Shown one piece after another: positions 23,857 through 31,597 of a stretch of 64,000 bases of DNA. Below the pieces are notes generated by a model. The model saw only the letters and a list, made by a program, of their open reading frames with translations. It was not told the origin of the DNA and did not search any database. Origin of the DNA: Haloglomus halophilum (lineage in GTDB: Archaea > Halobacteriota > Halobacteria > Halobacteriales > Haloarculaceae); the NCBI RefSeq assembly GCF_024298885.1, contig NZ_CP101166.1:1922001-1986000 (forward strand). The letters run 5' to 3'. The position numbers and the translations under genes are program-made. The number at the start of each line of letters is the position of its first letter. Position 1 is the first letter of the stretch.

Positions 23857-24001
23857 CTCGGCGTACCGGTGTGGTCCGGTCACCGCTCGGCGTACCGGTG
23901 TGGTCCGGTCACCGCTCGGCGTACCGGTGTGGTCCGGTCACCGCTCGGCGTACCGGTGTGGTCCGGTCACCGCTCGGCGTACCGGTGTGGTCCGGTCACC
24001 G
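23857..24001. repeat. five perfect tandem copies of a 29-bp unit
   Basis: The unit begins CTCGGCGTACCGGTG and ends GGTCCGGTCACCG; copies are 23857-23885, 23886-23914, 23915-23943, 23944-23972 and 23973-24001, all identical. Each contains the nested palindrome-like motifs TACCGGTG and GTCCGGTCACCG. There are no spacers, so it is not a CRISPR. The last copy contains the stop codon of the zinc-ribbon gene at 23996-24145, and the first begins about 40 bases before the PNPOx-like start, so the array fills the space between these two minus-strand genes. Confidence 0.9.
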
Positions 24002-24145
24002 GGTGAACGCTGCCTCGGTCACGGTCGCGCTACAGATGACGCATCCCCGCTCGACGAGCGTCTCGCGCATCGGACCGTTCACCTCCAGCCGTTCGCCACA
24101 CTCCGGGCACTGGAAGATGTACTCGCGTTCCTCCTCGCAACTCAT
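23996..24145 (-). CDS. small zinc-ribbon protein, DUF7560-like
   Basis: 49 residues from the ATG at 24143-24145: MSCEEEREYIFQCPECGERL, then EVNGPMRETLVERGCVICSA, ending TVTEAAFTR. Cys13/Cys16 and Cys35/Cys38 form two CxxC knuckles of a rubredoxin-like zinc ribbon. Tiny proteins of this layout, with acidic residues and an MRE.L.ERGC.IC pattern, are widespread in haloarchaea (I know them as DUF7560); the function is unknown. Its stop codon lies inside the last unit of the 29-bp tandem repeat array. Confidence 0.8.
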   Translation of the reverse strand: MSCEEEREYIFQCPECGERLEVNGPMRETLVERGCVICSATVTEAAFTR

Positions 24146-24238
24146 GATACCTGATAGGAGGCGTCCCTACCATAAAGCCGATACTCTCGTTCCGACGCCG
24201 TGAGAACTACCCGCTGGTGCCGGCGCTCAGCCGTCCGC

Positions 24239-24919
24239 TCAGCCGTCCGCTGGCTCCGTGGCCGGGGCGTCCGTCGGGCGTTCGACACCCATCGAGAGGC
24301 CCATCTCCATCTCGTAGCCCGCGTCCTCCGTGACGACGAACCCGACATCGCGGTAGAGGCGGACCGCCGGGCGGTTGCCCCGCTCGACCAGCAACCAGAC
24401 GTCGTCGATGTCGTGCGTGCGGCCGTAACTCAGCATCGCCTCCGTCAGCCGCGTGCCGATGCCGGCGCCCTGGTACTCCCTGTCCAGGAAGATGGCGAAC
24501 TCGTGCCCGTCGTCGCCGTCGGGCACCAGTACCGCCTGTCCGACCGGCCGATCGCCGTGCCACGCCAGCACGCAGTGGCCGGCGAGCATGTGGTCCTGCC
24601 ACTCGGCGATGCGTTCCGGCGTGACCGGCGGGATGCCCAGTGCCCGGTCGTTCGGGTCGTAGCCGCGGTACATCGCCACGAGCGCCGCTCGCTCGTCGTC
24701 GACCGGGCCCTCGCCGTACGGCAGGAGGTTGATGCGGCGCCCCTCGCTGTCCGTGACCGAGCGCGGCGGCTCTCGGAGACGGTGGCGCTCGCCCAGCGGC
24801 GGGAAGTGCCCCCGGTACACGCTCGCTGTCTCGCGGGGCAGCACCCTCAACGTTCGGGTGGTGCCAGCGTTCCCCGAGGCCCCAGCGCGCCCGCCAGGAG
24901 CGTACGGAGCGGGACTCAC
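24239..24919 (-). CDS. GNAT family N-acetyltransferase
   Basis: 226 residues. The acetyl-CoA-binding motif REYQGAGIGTRLTEAMLSYG (about 150-170) is clear, preceded by the strand FAIFLD and followed by VWLLVERGNRPAVRLYRDVGF (motif B, about 180-200). The N-terminal about 50 residues (PYAPGGRAGASGN...) are unlike a GNAT start, so the true start may be further inside, for example at a GTG near the TLRVLPRETASVYRGHFPPLG segment. Substrate not assignable. The upstream gene's stop is eight bases away, so it probably shares a transcript with the LLM oxidoreductase. Confidence 0.8.
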   Translation of the reverse strand: MSPAPYAPGGRAGASGNAGTTRTLRVLPRETASVYRGHFPPLGERHRLREPPRSVTDSEGRRINLLPYGEGPVDDERAALVAMYRGYDPNDRALGIPPVTPERIAEWQDHMLAGHCVLAWHGDRPVGQAVLVPDGDDGHEFAIFLDREYQGAGIGTRLTEAMLSYGRTHDIDDVWLLVERGNRPAVRLYRDVGFVVTEDAGYEMEMGLSMGVERPTDAPATEPADG

Positions 24920-24927
24920 GGCCCGGG

Positions 24928-25878
24928 CTACACCCGTTCGAGCACGTCCTCCGCGAACCGCGTCAGGGCCCGTTCGGGGTCGGCCGCCTCGCCGTCCGTG
25001 TCGACGCCGACGAGGACGTGGTCGACGCCCGCTGATTCCAGTCGCCGGAGGTAGTCAGTGAACCACTCCGTACCCGCGCGGAAGCCCTGGTGGACGGGTT
25101 CGGGGTCCGCGCTGGGGTCGTCGGCCAGCGTCGCCCGCAGTGCCATCACGAACGGCTTGCCGCCGGCCGCGGCACGCCAGTCGTCGAGGTACGTCTCGAG
25201 CGTATCCTCCGGGAGGTGGTAGAACAGCCAGCCGTCGCCGTTCGCGCCGAGCCACTCGACGGGCTGTCGCGAGTGGCCCGTCGGCAGGAGGGGGAGCGTC
25301 CCGGCCGTCGGCTTCGGGACGAGGTCCAGTTCACCGTCGAGTTCGCCCCACCAGCCCGCGCGCTCGGGGAACTCCCCGCGCCACAGCGCCCGCATCGTCG
25401 CGACGGACTCGCGAAAGCGGGCGCCGCGCTCGTCCGGGTCGACGCCGAACGCGTCGTACTCCGGGTCCCGGTCGCCCGTGGCGACGCCGAGCACGAGCCG
25501 GCCGTCCGAGAGCCGGTCGACCGAGGCGGCGGCCTTGGCGACGTGGGCCGGGTGGCGGATGGGCAGGACGACGCTGGCAGTCCCGAGCGCCACGTCGTCG
25601 GTGTGGGCGGCGACGTGGCTCAGCCACGGGAAGGTGTCGTAGGTCTGGCCAGTGTCGCGGAAGCGCGGCCAGCGGAAGGGCACGTCGCGGGCCCACAGCC
25701 CGTCGAAGCCGACGGCCTCGGCGTGTGCGGCGAGTTCCAGTTCGCGCTCGACGGGCGGGCGGGACTGCCGGCTGTCCGTCAGCGGGAAGCCGGTCCCGAC
25801 GGTGAGGCCGTCGCCGCCGAACAGGCGCTCGAAGCCGGCGTTGCGGTGGTCGTCGGTCCGGCCGCCGCGCTCGGTCAC
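24928..25878 (-). CDS. LLM class flavin-dependent oxidoreductase (luciferase-like)
   Basis: 316 residues with a luciferase-like TIM barrel: ELAAHAEAVGFDGLWARDVP (about 48-67), LGTASVVLPIRHPAHVAKAA (about 97-116), RLVLGVATGDRDPEYDAFGV (about 127-146), PLLPTGHSRQPVEWLGANGD (about 195-215). It resembles the subgroup known as BA3436-type luciferase-like oxidoreductases. These enzymes use FMN or F420 (haloarchaea make F420) to oxidise small substrates. The downstream GNAT gene follows after eight bases. Confidence 0.85.
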   Translation of the reverse strand: MTERGGRTDDHRNAGFERLFGGDGLTVGTGFPLTDSRQSRPPVERELELAAHAEAVGFDGLWARDVPFRWPRFRDTGQTYDTFPWLSHVAAHTDDVALGTASVVLPIRHPAHVAKAAASVDRLSDGRLVLGVATGDRDPEYDAFGVDPDERGARFRESVATMRALWRGEFPERAGWWGELDGELDLVPKPTAGTLPLLPTGHSRQPVEWLGANGDGWLFYHLPEDTLETYLDDWRAAAGGKPFVMALRATLADDPSADPEPVHQGFRAGTEWFTDYLRRLESAGVDHVLVGVDTDGEAADPERALTRFAEDVLERV

Positions 25879-25929
25879 GGCGGTCCGTCGGGTCGCTGTC
25901 GGTATGGACCCTCCGGTCGCCCGGCCCGG

Positions 25930-26874
25930 TCAGGCCTCCGGGTAGAGGTCCGTCGAGAGGTACCGCTCGCCCGAGTCGGGCAACACCACCACGGTCGTCT
26001 CGTCGGGGTGTTCGGTGGCGTATGCCGTGGCAGCGGCGAGCGCCGCGCCCGACGAGATGCCGACCAGCAGTCCCTCGCTGCGTCCCAGCTCGCGAGCGGC
26101 CGCCTTCGCTTCCTCGTCCTCGACGGCCCGGACCTCGTCGACGAGGTCGGTCCGGAGGACGTCCGGCAGGAATCCGGGGCCGATACCCTGGATGTCGTGA
26201 CTGGCCCCGCTCTGCTCGGAGAGCGTCGGCGAGGCTGCCGGCTCGACCGCCACCATCGTGCAGTCCTCGCGCCCGCGGTCCTCCGTGAGGTACTCGCCGA
26301 CGCCGGTGATGGTCCCGCCCGTGCCCACGCCCGCGACGACCGCGTCGACGGTGCCGTCGGTGGCGGCCCAGATCTCGGGTCCGGTCGTCTGCCGGTGGGC
26401 GGCCGGGTTCGCCTCGTTCTCGAACTGGCGTGCCAGCACCGCGCCGGACCGTTCGGCGACCAGCTCCTCGGCCCGCTGGTTCGCCCCCGTCATCCCGTCC
26501 TCGGCGGGGGTGAGCTCCAGCTCGGCCCCGAGCCCGCGGAGCAGCGTCCGCCGCTCGGCCGACATCGAGGCCGGCATCGTCAGCACGCAGTCGTACCCCC
26601 GGGCCGCGCAGATCGCCGCCAGCCCGATACCGGTGTTCCCGCTCGTCGCCTCGACCACGACCCCATCCGGGCCGAGGGCCCCTTCCCGTTCGGCGGCGTC
26701 GAGTATCTCCCTCGCGATGCGGTCCTTGACGGAGTAGGGGTTCGCCGCCTCGACCTTCCCGAGGAGGTTGTCGGCGAACGACCGGAGCCGGAGCAACGGC
26801 GTCTCACCGACCAGGTCGGCCACGGACTCGGCCACGGTCAGCTCCGTTGCGCGTTCCTCGAGTGGCGCCATCAT
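25930..26874 (-). CDS. cysK: cysteine synthase-like PLP enzyme (CysK/CBS family)
   Basis: 314 residues from the ATG at 26872-26874 (MMAPLEERATELTVAESVAD; the second Met is also possible). The pyridoxal-phosphate lysine lies in ANPYSVKDRIAREI (about 49), followed by the substrate loop EATSGNTGIGLAA (about 72-84), the phosphate-binding GVGTGGTITGVGEYL (about 175-189) and SSGAALAAA (about 263). Family members make cysteine from O-acetylserine or O-phosphoserine and sulfide, or cystathionine; the loops seen fit cysteine synthase. The TTGPEIW motif is present. Confidence 0.88.
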   Translation of the reverse strand: MMAPLEERATELTVAESVADLVGETPLLRLRSFADNLLGKVEAANPYSVKDRIAREILDAAEREGALGPDGVVVEATSGNTGIGLAAICAARGYDCVLTMPASMSAERRTLLRGLGAELELTPAEDGMTGANQRAEELVAERSGAVLARQFENEANPAAHRQTTGPEIWAATDGTVDAVVAGVGTGGTITGVGEYLTEDRGREDCTMVAVEPAASPTLSEQSGASHDIQGIGPGFLPDVLRTDLVDEVRAVEDEEAKAAARELGRSEGLLVGISSGAALAAATAYATEHPDETTVVVLPDSGERYLSTDLYPEA

Positions 26875-27073
26875 CCGAGGCGAGTAACTCGGACGGATTA
26901 CCCATACGGGATGATTCCCGTTCGCCGAGAACGGCGGGTTCGTTCCGGGTACCCTGCCCGTCGCGGCCCGCTCGCTGGTGGGCAGGGCGGCAGTCGTGCC
27001 CGGTGAGGTTCTCCCCGGCGGAACCGTGGCAAACAGGCACACGATTTTGGGTCAGGGGGCCATCAGCTACTGC

Positions 27074-27595
27074 ATGGTCGACAGCCGAGACTACGCGTTC
27101 GAGGGAACCGAGCCCGACATCCACGAGGACGCCCACGTGAGCCGTGAGGCGACGCTGGTCGGCGACGTGACCGTCGATGCCGACGCGAGCGTGTGGCCGG
27201 GCGTCGTCCTCCGCGGCGACGTGGCCCCCGTCCGCGTCGGCCGCGCCGCTCATATCGGCGACAACGCCACCCTCCACGGCTCGGAGGTCAGCCGCGGCGT
27301 GATGGTCGGGCACGGCGCCGTCCTCAACGACACGTTCGTCGCGGCGGGCGCGATGGTCGGGTTCAACTCCACCGTCACCGACTCCACCATCGGCACGCGG
27401 AGCATCGTCGCCTCCGGCACCGTCGTCCCGGCGGACTACGAGGTCCCGCCGGAGTCGTTCGTCCGGGGGATGCCCGCCTCGGTCACGCCGCTGGAGGAGA
27501 CGACCATCGACCCCGACGAGGTGTTCGAGGAGTACCACTCGGGGGCGTACACGAACCTCGCGGAGCGCCACGAGGAACTGTTCGAGCGTGGGTAG
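27074..27595 (+). CDS. gamma-carbonic-anhydrase-like left-handed beta-helix protein, zinc site incomplete
   Basis: 173 residues from the ATG at 27074 (MVDSRDYAFEGTEPDIHEDA). Hexapeptide repeats run through residues 18-125 (VGDVTVDADASVWPGVVLRG, VGRAAHIGDNATLHG, RGVMVGHGAVLNDTFVAAG), followed by a C-terminal helix, the usual layout of gamma-CA/YrdA proteins. The metal site looks incomplete: VGHGAVLND has Asn where active enzymes have His (VGHGAVLHG), and the loop around ATLHG is shorter than the usual NVQDG..LH. It may therefore be a structural or acyltransferase-like relative rather than an active carbonic anhydrase. Confidence 0.75.
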   Translation: MVDSRDYAFEGTEPDIHEDAHVSREATLVGDVTVDADASVWPGVVLRGDVAPVRVGRAAHIGDNATLHGSEVSRGVMVGHGAVLNDTFVAAGAMVGFNSTVTDSTIGTRSIVASGTVVPADYEVPPESFVRGMPASVTPLEETTIDPDEVFEEYHSGAYTNLAERHEELFERG

Positions 27596-27908
27596 TCGCG
27601 GGCCGTGGTACGGACCGTCGCAGGAACCAGCCGCCGCTCAGCGGTGGTCGGGGACCAGCGGCGCGCCGAAGGTCCGCTCCGGGAGCGACCGCTTGGCACC
27701 GCCGTCGGTCGCACGGCCGGTGTACTGACACGATTCGGTCGTGACTGTCGGCATCTCCGGGACGAGCGGGGCATGGGCCATCTGTTCCATCGTGTCCCGT
27801 CCCACGACCTCCCGCCGAATAAAGATAATGATTGATAATGCTGTTTAGTGGATACGTAACCGCCTCCTCCCGGTCGGGGTGCCAGCGGCGACCACCGCGA
27901 TGGCCGCT
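27596..27908. other. intergenic region, no gene seen
   Basis: About 310 bases between convergent genes. Frames are rich in Arg/Pro and not credible. A short AT-rich part (AATAAAGATAATGATTGATAATG, near 27820-27842) could be a transcript end for one of the two convergent genes. Confidence 0.3.
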
Positions 27909-28445
27909 TCAGGCGGGTCGGTCGCCGTCGACGACCTGTCGAGCGTCGAGGCGTGCTCGAATCCCCGGAGCTACCCGGTCCAGTCGGCACACGAGCAGTC
28001 CCCCGACCGCGAGGCACCCGCCACAGAGGAGGGCGAGGTTCACGTCGGGGTTCCGCGCGGCCACCAGGTCCAGCGAGTAGGTGGTCGAGACGACCGGATG
28101 GAACGGGCTGATCCCCATCGGGGTCACCACGTCCCCGAGGAGGTGCGTCAGGCCGGCCACCACGCCGGCCACGAACGCGAGCGTCACGGTGGCTGTCCGC
28201 TCCGTCCCCCGTCGCCGGGTCCACAGCCCGGCGACGACCGCGAGTGCTGCACCGAGACCCAGCGCTGCCCACGCGGTGTGGGTGACCCCCCGGTGCGGGA
28301 TGCCTGCGAGGTAGATGTCGACATCGGGCGCTGTGGCGAGAACCACCGGGGCGCTCGCCGCGACGGTCCCTCGTCCCCCGCGGTAGCGGACAGCGAGGAC
28401 TGCGCCAGCGAGGAGTCCGAGCCCGAGGTGTCCTGGCAGGTACAT
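27909..28445 (-). CDS. DUF457/YdjM-like membrane-bound metal-dependent hydrolase
   Basis: 178 residues from the ATG at 28443-28445 (MYLPGHLGLGLLAGAVLAVR). There are about four transmembrane helices; the conserved histidine/aspartate motifs of the family are present: PGHLG near the start, ATAPDVDIYLAGIPHRGVTH (about 40-60, with PDxD and HRGxTH) and AGLTHLLGDVVTPMGISPFH (about 102-121). The family (PF04307) is annotated as a metal-dependent hydrolase induced by DNA damage in bacteria, with unknown substrate. Confidence 0.82.
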   Translation of the reverse strand: MYLPGHLGLGLLAGAVLAVRYRGGRGTVAASAPVVLATAPDVDIYLAGIPHRGVTHTAWAALGLGAALAVVAGLWTRRRGTERTATVTLAFVAGVVAGLTHLLGDVVTPMGISPFHPVVSTTYSLDLVAARNPDVNLALLCGGCLAVGGLLVCRLDRVAPGIRARLDARQVVDGDRPA

Positions 28446-28697
28446 CCCAGTTCCAGAGTGTCCGGTTCCCTGTATAAGCATACGCTGAGCGGACAGGAGG
28501 CAGGCCCGGTTACTGGTCGGTGAGCGTCACGAGGAACTGTTCGAGTGCGGTGTCGTGTGACGAGGCGAGGGGCGCTCCCTGTGGTCCGGGCCGTGCGGTG
28601 TCCGACGGTCCCCCGGGACGAGCGCGTCGCCGAGGGTGCGGTCGCCCATGTGGGCGCCGGCGCTGGTCGTCGGGGGTCGGCGGACTGACTGCCGCCG

Positions 28698-29996
28698 TCA
28701 GCTCATGTCCTGCTCGAAGAAGGGGTCCGCGGCCTTCAGGACCTCCTGCTTCGTCATCGCCTGGTCGACGGCCTTCGGGTACGGGCTCTTGCCGTTGAGT
28801 TCGTTGAGGAAGCCGGCGTGCCGGGCTTCGACGGAGTGGATCTTCGCGGCGGCGACGAAGACGGCGTTCGCCTTCACGCTCGGGGCGGCGCCGGCGTACG
28901 CCGCGACGCCGACGTTCTCCAGGATGCGCGCGGTCTGGATGAACTTCGTCGGGTGGTCGAGCGGGAAGTTGTACTCGGCCTTGCCGACCGGCGTCCCGTC
29001 GAGCTTGTTCACCGTGTCCGTGATGACGTCGACGTGGGCCTTCTCGTGGTCGCGTACCGTCTTCAGGCGGCCGGGGACGGACTGTTTCAGCTCGTCGTCG
29101 AACTTCGAGAGGACGTCGGCGTCGCGGAGCTGCTGGTCGCTGAACTTCTCGATGCCGGCCCTGTAGAACTGGTGCTCGAGGTGTTCGAGGGTGAGCGCGT
29201 AGTTCAGCACGGCCACGTCGCTCCGGTCGTCGGACTTCTTGCGGTCGGCGGTCGGCTCCCCGTCGCCGGAGAGGTTCCCGACGCTGCCCGCGATGTCGGC
29301 TTTGAAGAACGGGTTGGCCGCCTCCGTCACCTTCTGTGGCGACTTGGGCGCGTCGAACGCCTTCGGATACGGGCTCTTGCCGGTGACGGCGTTCAGGAAA
29401 CTCGCGTGACGGGACTCCACCGAGTGGATGCCCAGCGCCGACGCGAGGAGGTCGTTGGATTTGATGGCCGGCGCAGCGCCCTTGTAGGCGGCGACGCCCG
29501 TGTTCTCGAGGACACTCGCGGTTGCGAGGAACTTCGCCGGGTCGTCCAGCGGGAAGTTGTACTCGGCCGCCCCGACGGGCTCGCCGCCGAGGTCATCGAC
29601 GACGCTCGTGATGGTGTCGACGTGGCCCTTCTCGTGAGCACGGATGGTCTCGAGCCGGCCGACCAGCTTCGCGTTGACCTCGCCCCCAACACCTTCGGTG
29701 GCACCCTGGAGCTGCTGCTTGCTGAACGCCTCCAGCCCCTGCTTGTAGAACTGGTGCTCGAGGTGTTCGAGCGTGAGTGCGTAGTTCAGGACGTCGACGT
29801 CGGGGTTCGTCGACTGTCCACCACCGCCGCCACCGCCGTCGCCGCCCCCGTCGCCACCACCGCCGGTACAGCCTGCGAGTGCCGCAGCACCGATGGTCGC
29901 GGTACCGGCCAGGAACCGCCGCCGGGACTGGAAAGCGTCGATGATGGTGTCGTGTGCGTCGGTCCGCTCGGCCGAACTGCGCTGGTCGGGAGTCAT
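28698..29996 (-). CDS. Tat-exported lipoprotein with two ferritin-like domains
   Basis: 432 residues. The N-terminus has a twin-arginine signal (SRRRFLAGTATIGAAALAGC, about 24-43) ending in a lipobox cysteine, then a Gly-rich linker. The rest is two homologous copies of about 170 residues (about 65-235 and 260-432), each with DVLNYALTLEHLEHQFY / AVLNYALTLEHLEHQFY, HEKGHVD / HEKAHVD, EYNFPLD and HSVESRHASFLN / HSVEARHAGFLN. The Glu and His residues of a ferritin-like four-helix bundle (PF13668) are retained in both copies. The protein sits outside the membrane; metal binding is expected, the reaction is unknown. The duplication within one chain is distinctive. Confidence 0.85.
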   Translation of the reverse strand: MTPDQRSSAERTDAHDTIIDAFQSRRRFLAGTATIGAAALAGCTGGGGDGGGDGGGGGGGQSTNPDVDVLNYALTLEHLEHQFYKQGLEAFSKQQLQGATEGVGGEVNAKLVGRLETIRAHEKGHVDTITSVVDDLGGEPVGAAEYNFPLDDPAKFLATASVLENTGVAAYKGAAPAIKSNDLLASALGIHSVESRHASFLNAVTGKSPYPKAFDAPKSPQKVTEAANPFFKADIAGSVGNLSGDGEPTADRKKSDDRSDVAVLNYALTLEHLEHQFYRAGIEKFSDQQLRDADVLSKFDDELKQSVPGRLKTVRDHEKAHVDVITDTVNKLDGTPVGKAEYNFPLDHPTKFIQTARILENVGVAAYAGAAPSVKANAVFVAAAKIHSVEARHAGFLNELNGKSPYPKAVDQAMTKQEVLKAADPFFEQDMS

Positions 29997-30205
29997 TCAC
30001 CCGAACGGACGGCTACCCTCCCTAAACCAACTTTCCGAACTATGCCCGAAATTCTGCCAATGCACCGCCACATTTGTACCCAAATTCGCCACCATCTTCG
30101 ACTGTATCTGGATTCGGTATGAAGTGTCGAGTTTGGATGAAAAAATGCTGCCCATCTCCCACCTCTCACCCCGCTCCGTGAGACTACGCCCCGTACAAGC
30201 TACGT

Positions 30206-30694
30206 GTGGCTGCCGTTTCTGTCGGACATCCACCCACACCGAGGGACGACGTGGCCGAGTTCCTCGCGCCCATCTCCCTTCCTGCTGGCTACCGAGTCCG
30301 TTTCGAGCAGATGTCGACCGAGCAGGCCAGCGTGCAGTTCGGGGACCAGGTCCAGTCTGCCATCGAGGACATCGCGAACGCCTTCCGCGTGGTGGTTGAG
30401 GAGTGCGTCGCCTTCAGCTACGACCGCCACCGAACACGTCGCATCGTGTGCCGCGCTCCGGTGCTCGTCGTTCGAGAACGCCCGGAGCGACCGCCCTGGC
30501 CTCGATACCGTCGGTCGTCGTTGCTGGTCGATGGTCCAGTTCTCCGGTGTCCAAAAGGTTGGCGCGTGGCGGGGGGGTGGGGGGAAACCACACGCCGGGG
30601 ATACACCCTGATGGGTGTACCTCTCTCTTGTACATACCCGCTTAAATATCATGTGGATATAACCGGTTCTCGTATCGGGCGGCGCTGTCCCTAG
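30206..30694 (+). pseudogene. coding-like fragment of unknown family, probably decayed
   Basis: From the GTG at 30206 to about 30440 the frame has the strong G/C bias at third positions of real haloarchaeal genes and reads naturally (VAEFLAPISLPAGYRVRFEQ, then VQSAIEDIANAFRVVVEECV). After about residue 80 the same frame turns Arg/Pro-rich and loses the bias, up to the stop at 30694. This suggests a truncated or frameshifted gene whose remainder was lost. I do not recognise the family. It lies in a spacer of about 800 bases between the ferritin-like gene and the FilR1-type regulator. Confidence 0.35.
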
Positions 30695-30802
30695 ACGGGT
30701 CCCGTTCGTGGCGCGCCACTGCTCGCCCCCGTCCGAGTGGCCCGGTCCCCGGTGTCCAGGTGGGTTTTTGTCCCCGGATGGTGCAACCAGGGGTAGACGT
30801 CG

Positions 30803-31597
30803 ATGTTGGACCTCGCACTCGCGCGGCAAGCGTACCTGGAACGGCTGGCCGAGCGGCCGGCCTGGAAGCGAGACCTCATCGACGACCTCGGGGACTCCCG
30901 GTCCACGGTCGACCGTGCCATCGAGGCGCTCACGGACGCGGAGCTCGTCACCGAACGGGACGACGGGTTCGTGACGACGTACGCGGGCCGGGTGATGCTG
31001 GACACGGTGACGGAGGCCACGGCCATCGCGGAGACCGCCGGGGCGGCGACCGGGCTGGCAGCGAACCTGCCGGCCGACGCCCCCCGCGCCCACCGCTTCT
31101 TCGCCGGCGGCGAGGTCGTGAGCATGGACCGGTTCCCACCGGCCCAGGTCGTCGAGCGTATCACCGAGTCGCTCGCCGCGGCCGACCGCGTCCGCGGGGC
31201 CGCCGTCGCCCCCAACAGCGAGCAGTTCATCGAGGTCCTCTACCAGCGGACCGTGGTCGAGGAGGAGCTACGGATGGACCTGCTCCTCTCCGCGTCGCTC
31301 TTCCCCGCGCTCTTCGAGGGGTACGCCGACCGGCTCGCCGCCTCGCTGGAGAGCGAGTGGCTCACCTTCCGGGTCGTCGACGACCTCCCCTACGCGTTCT
31401 ACCTGATGACCGACGACGACACGACGACGGCACAACTCGTCGCCCACGGCCCTCACGACAACTTCCTCGGGTACGTCGCGAACGACGACGCGGCCGCCGT
31501 CGAGTGGCTGGAGGGCCTCTACACCGACTACCGCCGTCGGTCTCGGCCGCTCGGTGACCTCGCCGCCGAGCGACCGGAGTGGCCGCTCGGTGGCTGA
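30803..31597 (+). CDS. FilR1-type helix-turn-helix transcriptional regulator
   Basis: 264 residues. N-terminal winged helix: ERPAWKRDLIDDLGDSRSTV with recognition helix DSRSTVDRAIEALTDAELV (about 18-50). The C-terminal half (about 95-250) with VSMDRFPPAQVVERITESLA, GAAVAPNSEQFIEVLY and YGLPYAFY-like VDDLPYAFYLMTDDDT matches the FilR1/DUF1724 effector domain found in archaeal regulators. Upstream, CTTAAATATCATG (about 30641-30653) is an AT-rich candidate TATA element. Function and ligand unknown. Confidence 0.82.
   Translation: MLDLALARQAYLERLAERPAWKRDLIDDLGDSRSTVDRAIEALTDAELVTERDDGFVTTYAGRVMLDTVTEATAIAETAGAATGLAANLPADAPRAHRFFAGGEVVSMDRFPPAQVVERITESLAAADRVRGAAVAPNSEQFIEVLYQRTVVEEELRMDLLLSASLFPALFEGYADRLAASLESEWLTFRVVDDLPYAFYLMTDDDTTTAQLVAHGPHDNFLGYVANDDAAAVEWLEGLYTDYRRRSRPLGDLAAERPEWPLGG

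Noticed and set aside
23857-24001. CRISPR array
   Set aside because: The 29-bp units follow each other directly with no spacers and there are no cas genes nearby; it is a tandem repeat.
25090-27006. Plus-strand open frame of 638 codons opposite the LLM oxidoreductase and cysteine synthase
   Set aside because: Both minus-strand genes have clear family motifs; the plus-strand translation is an Arg/Val-rich shadow.
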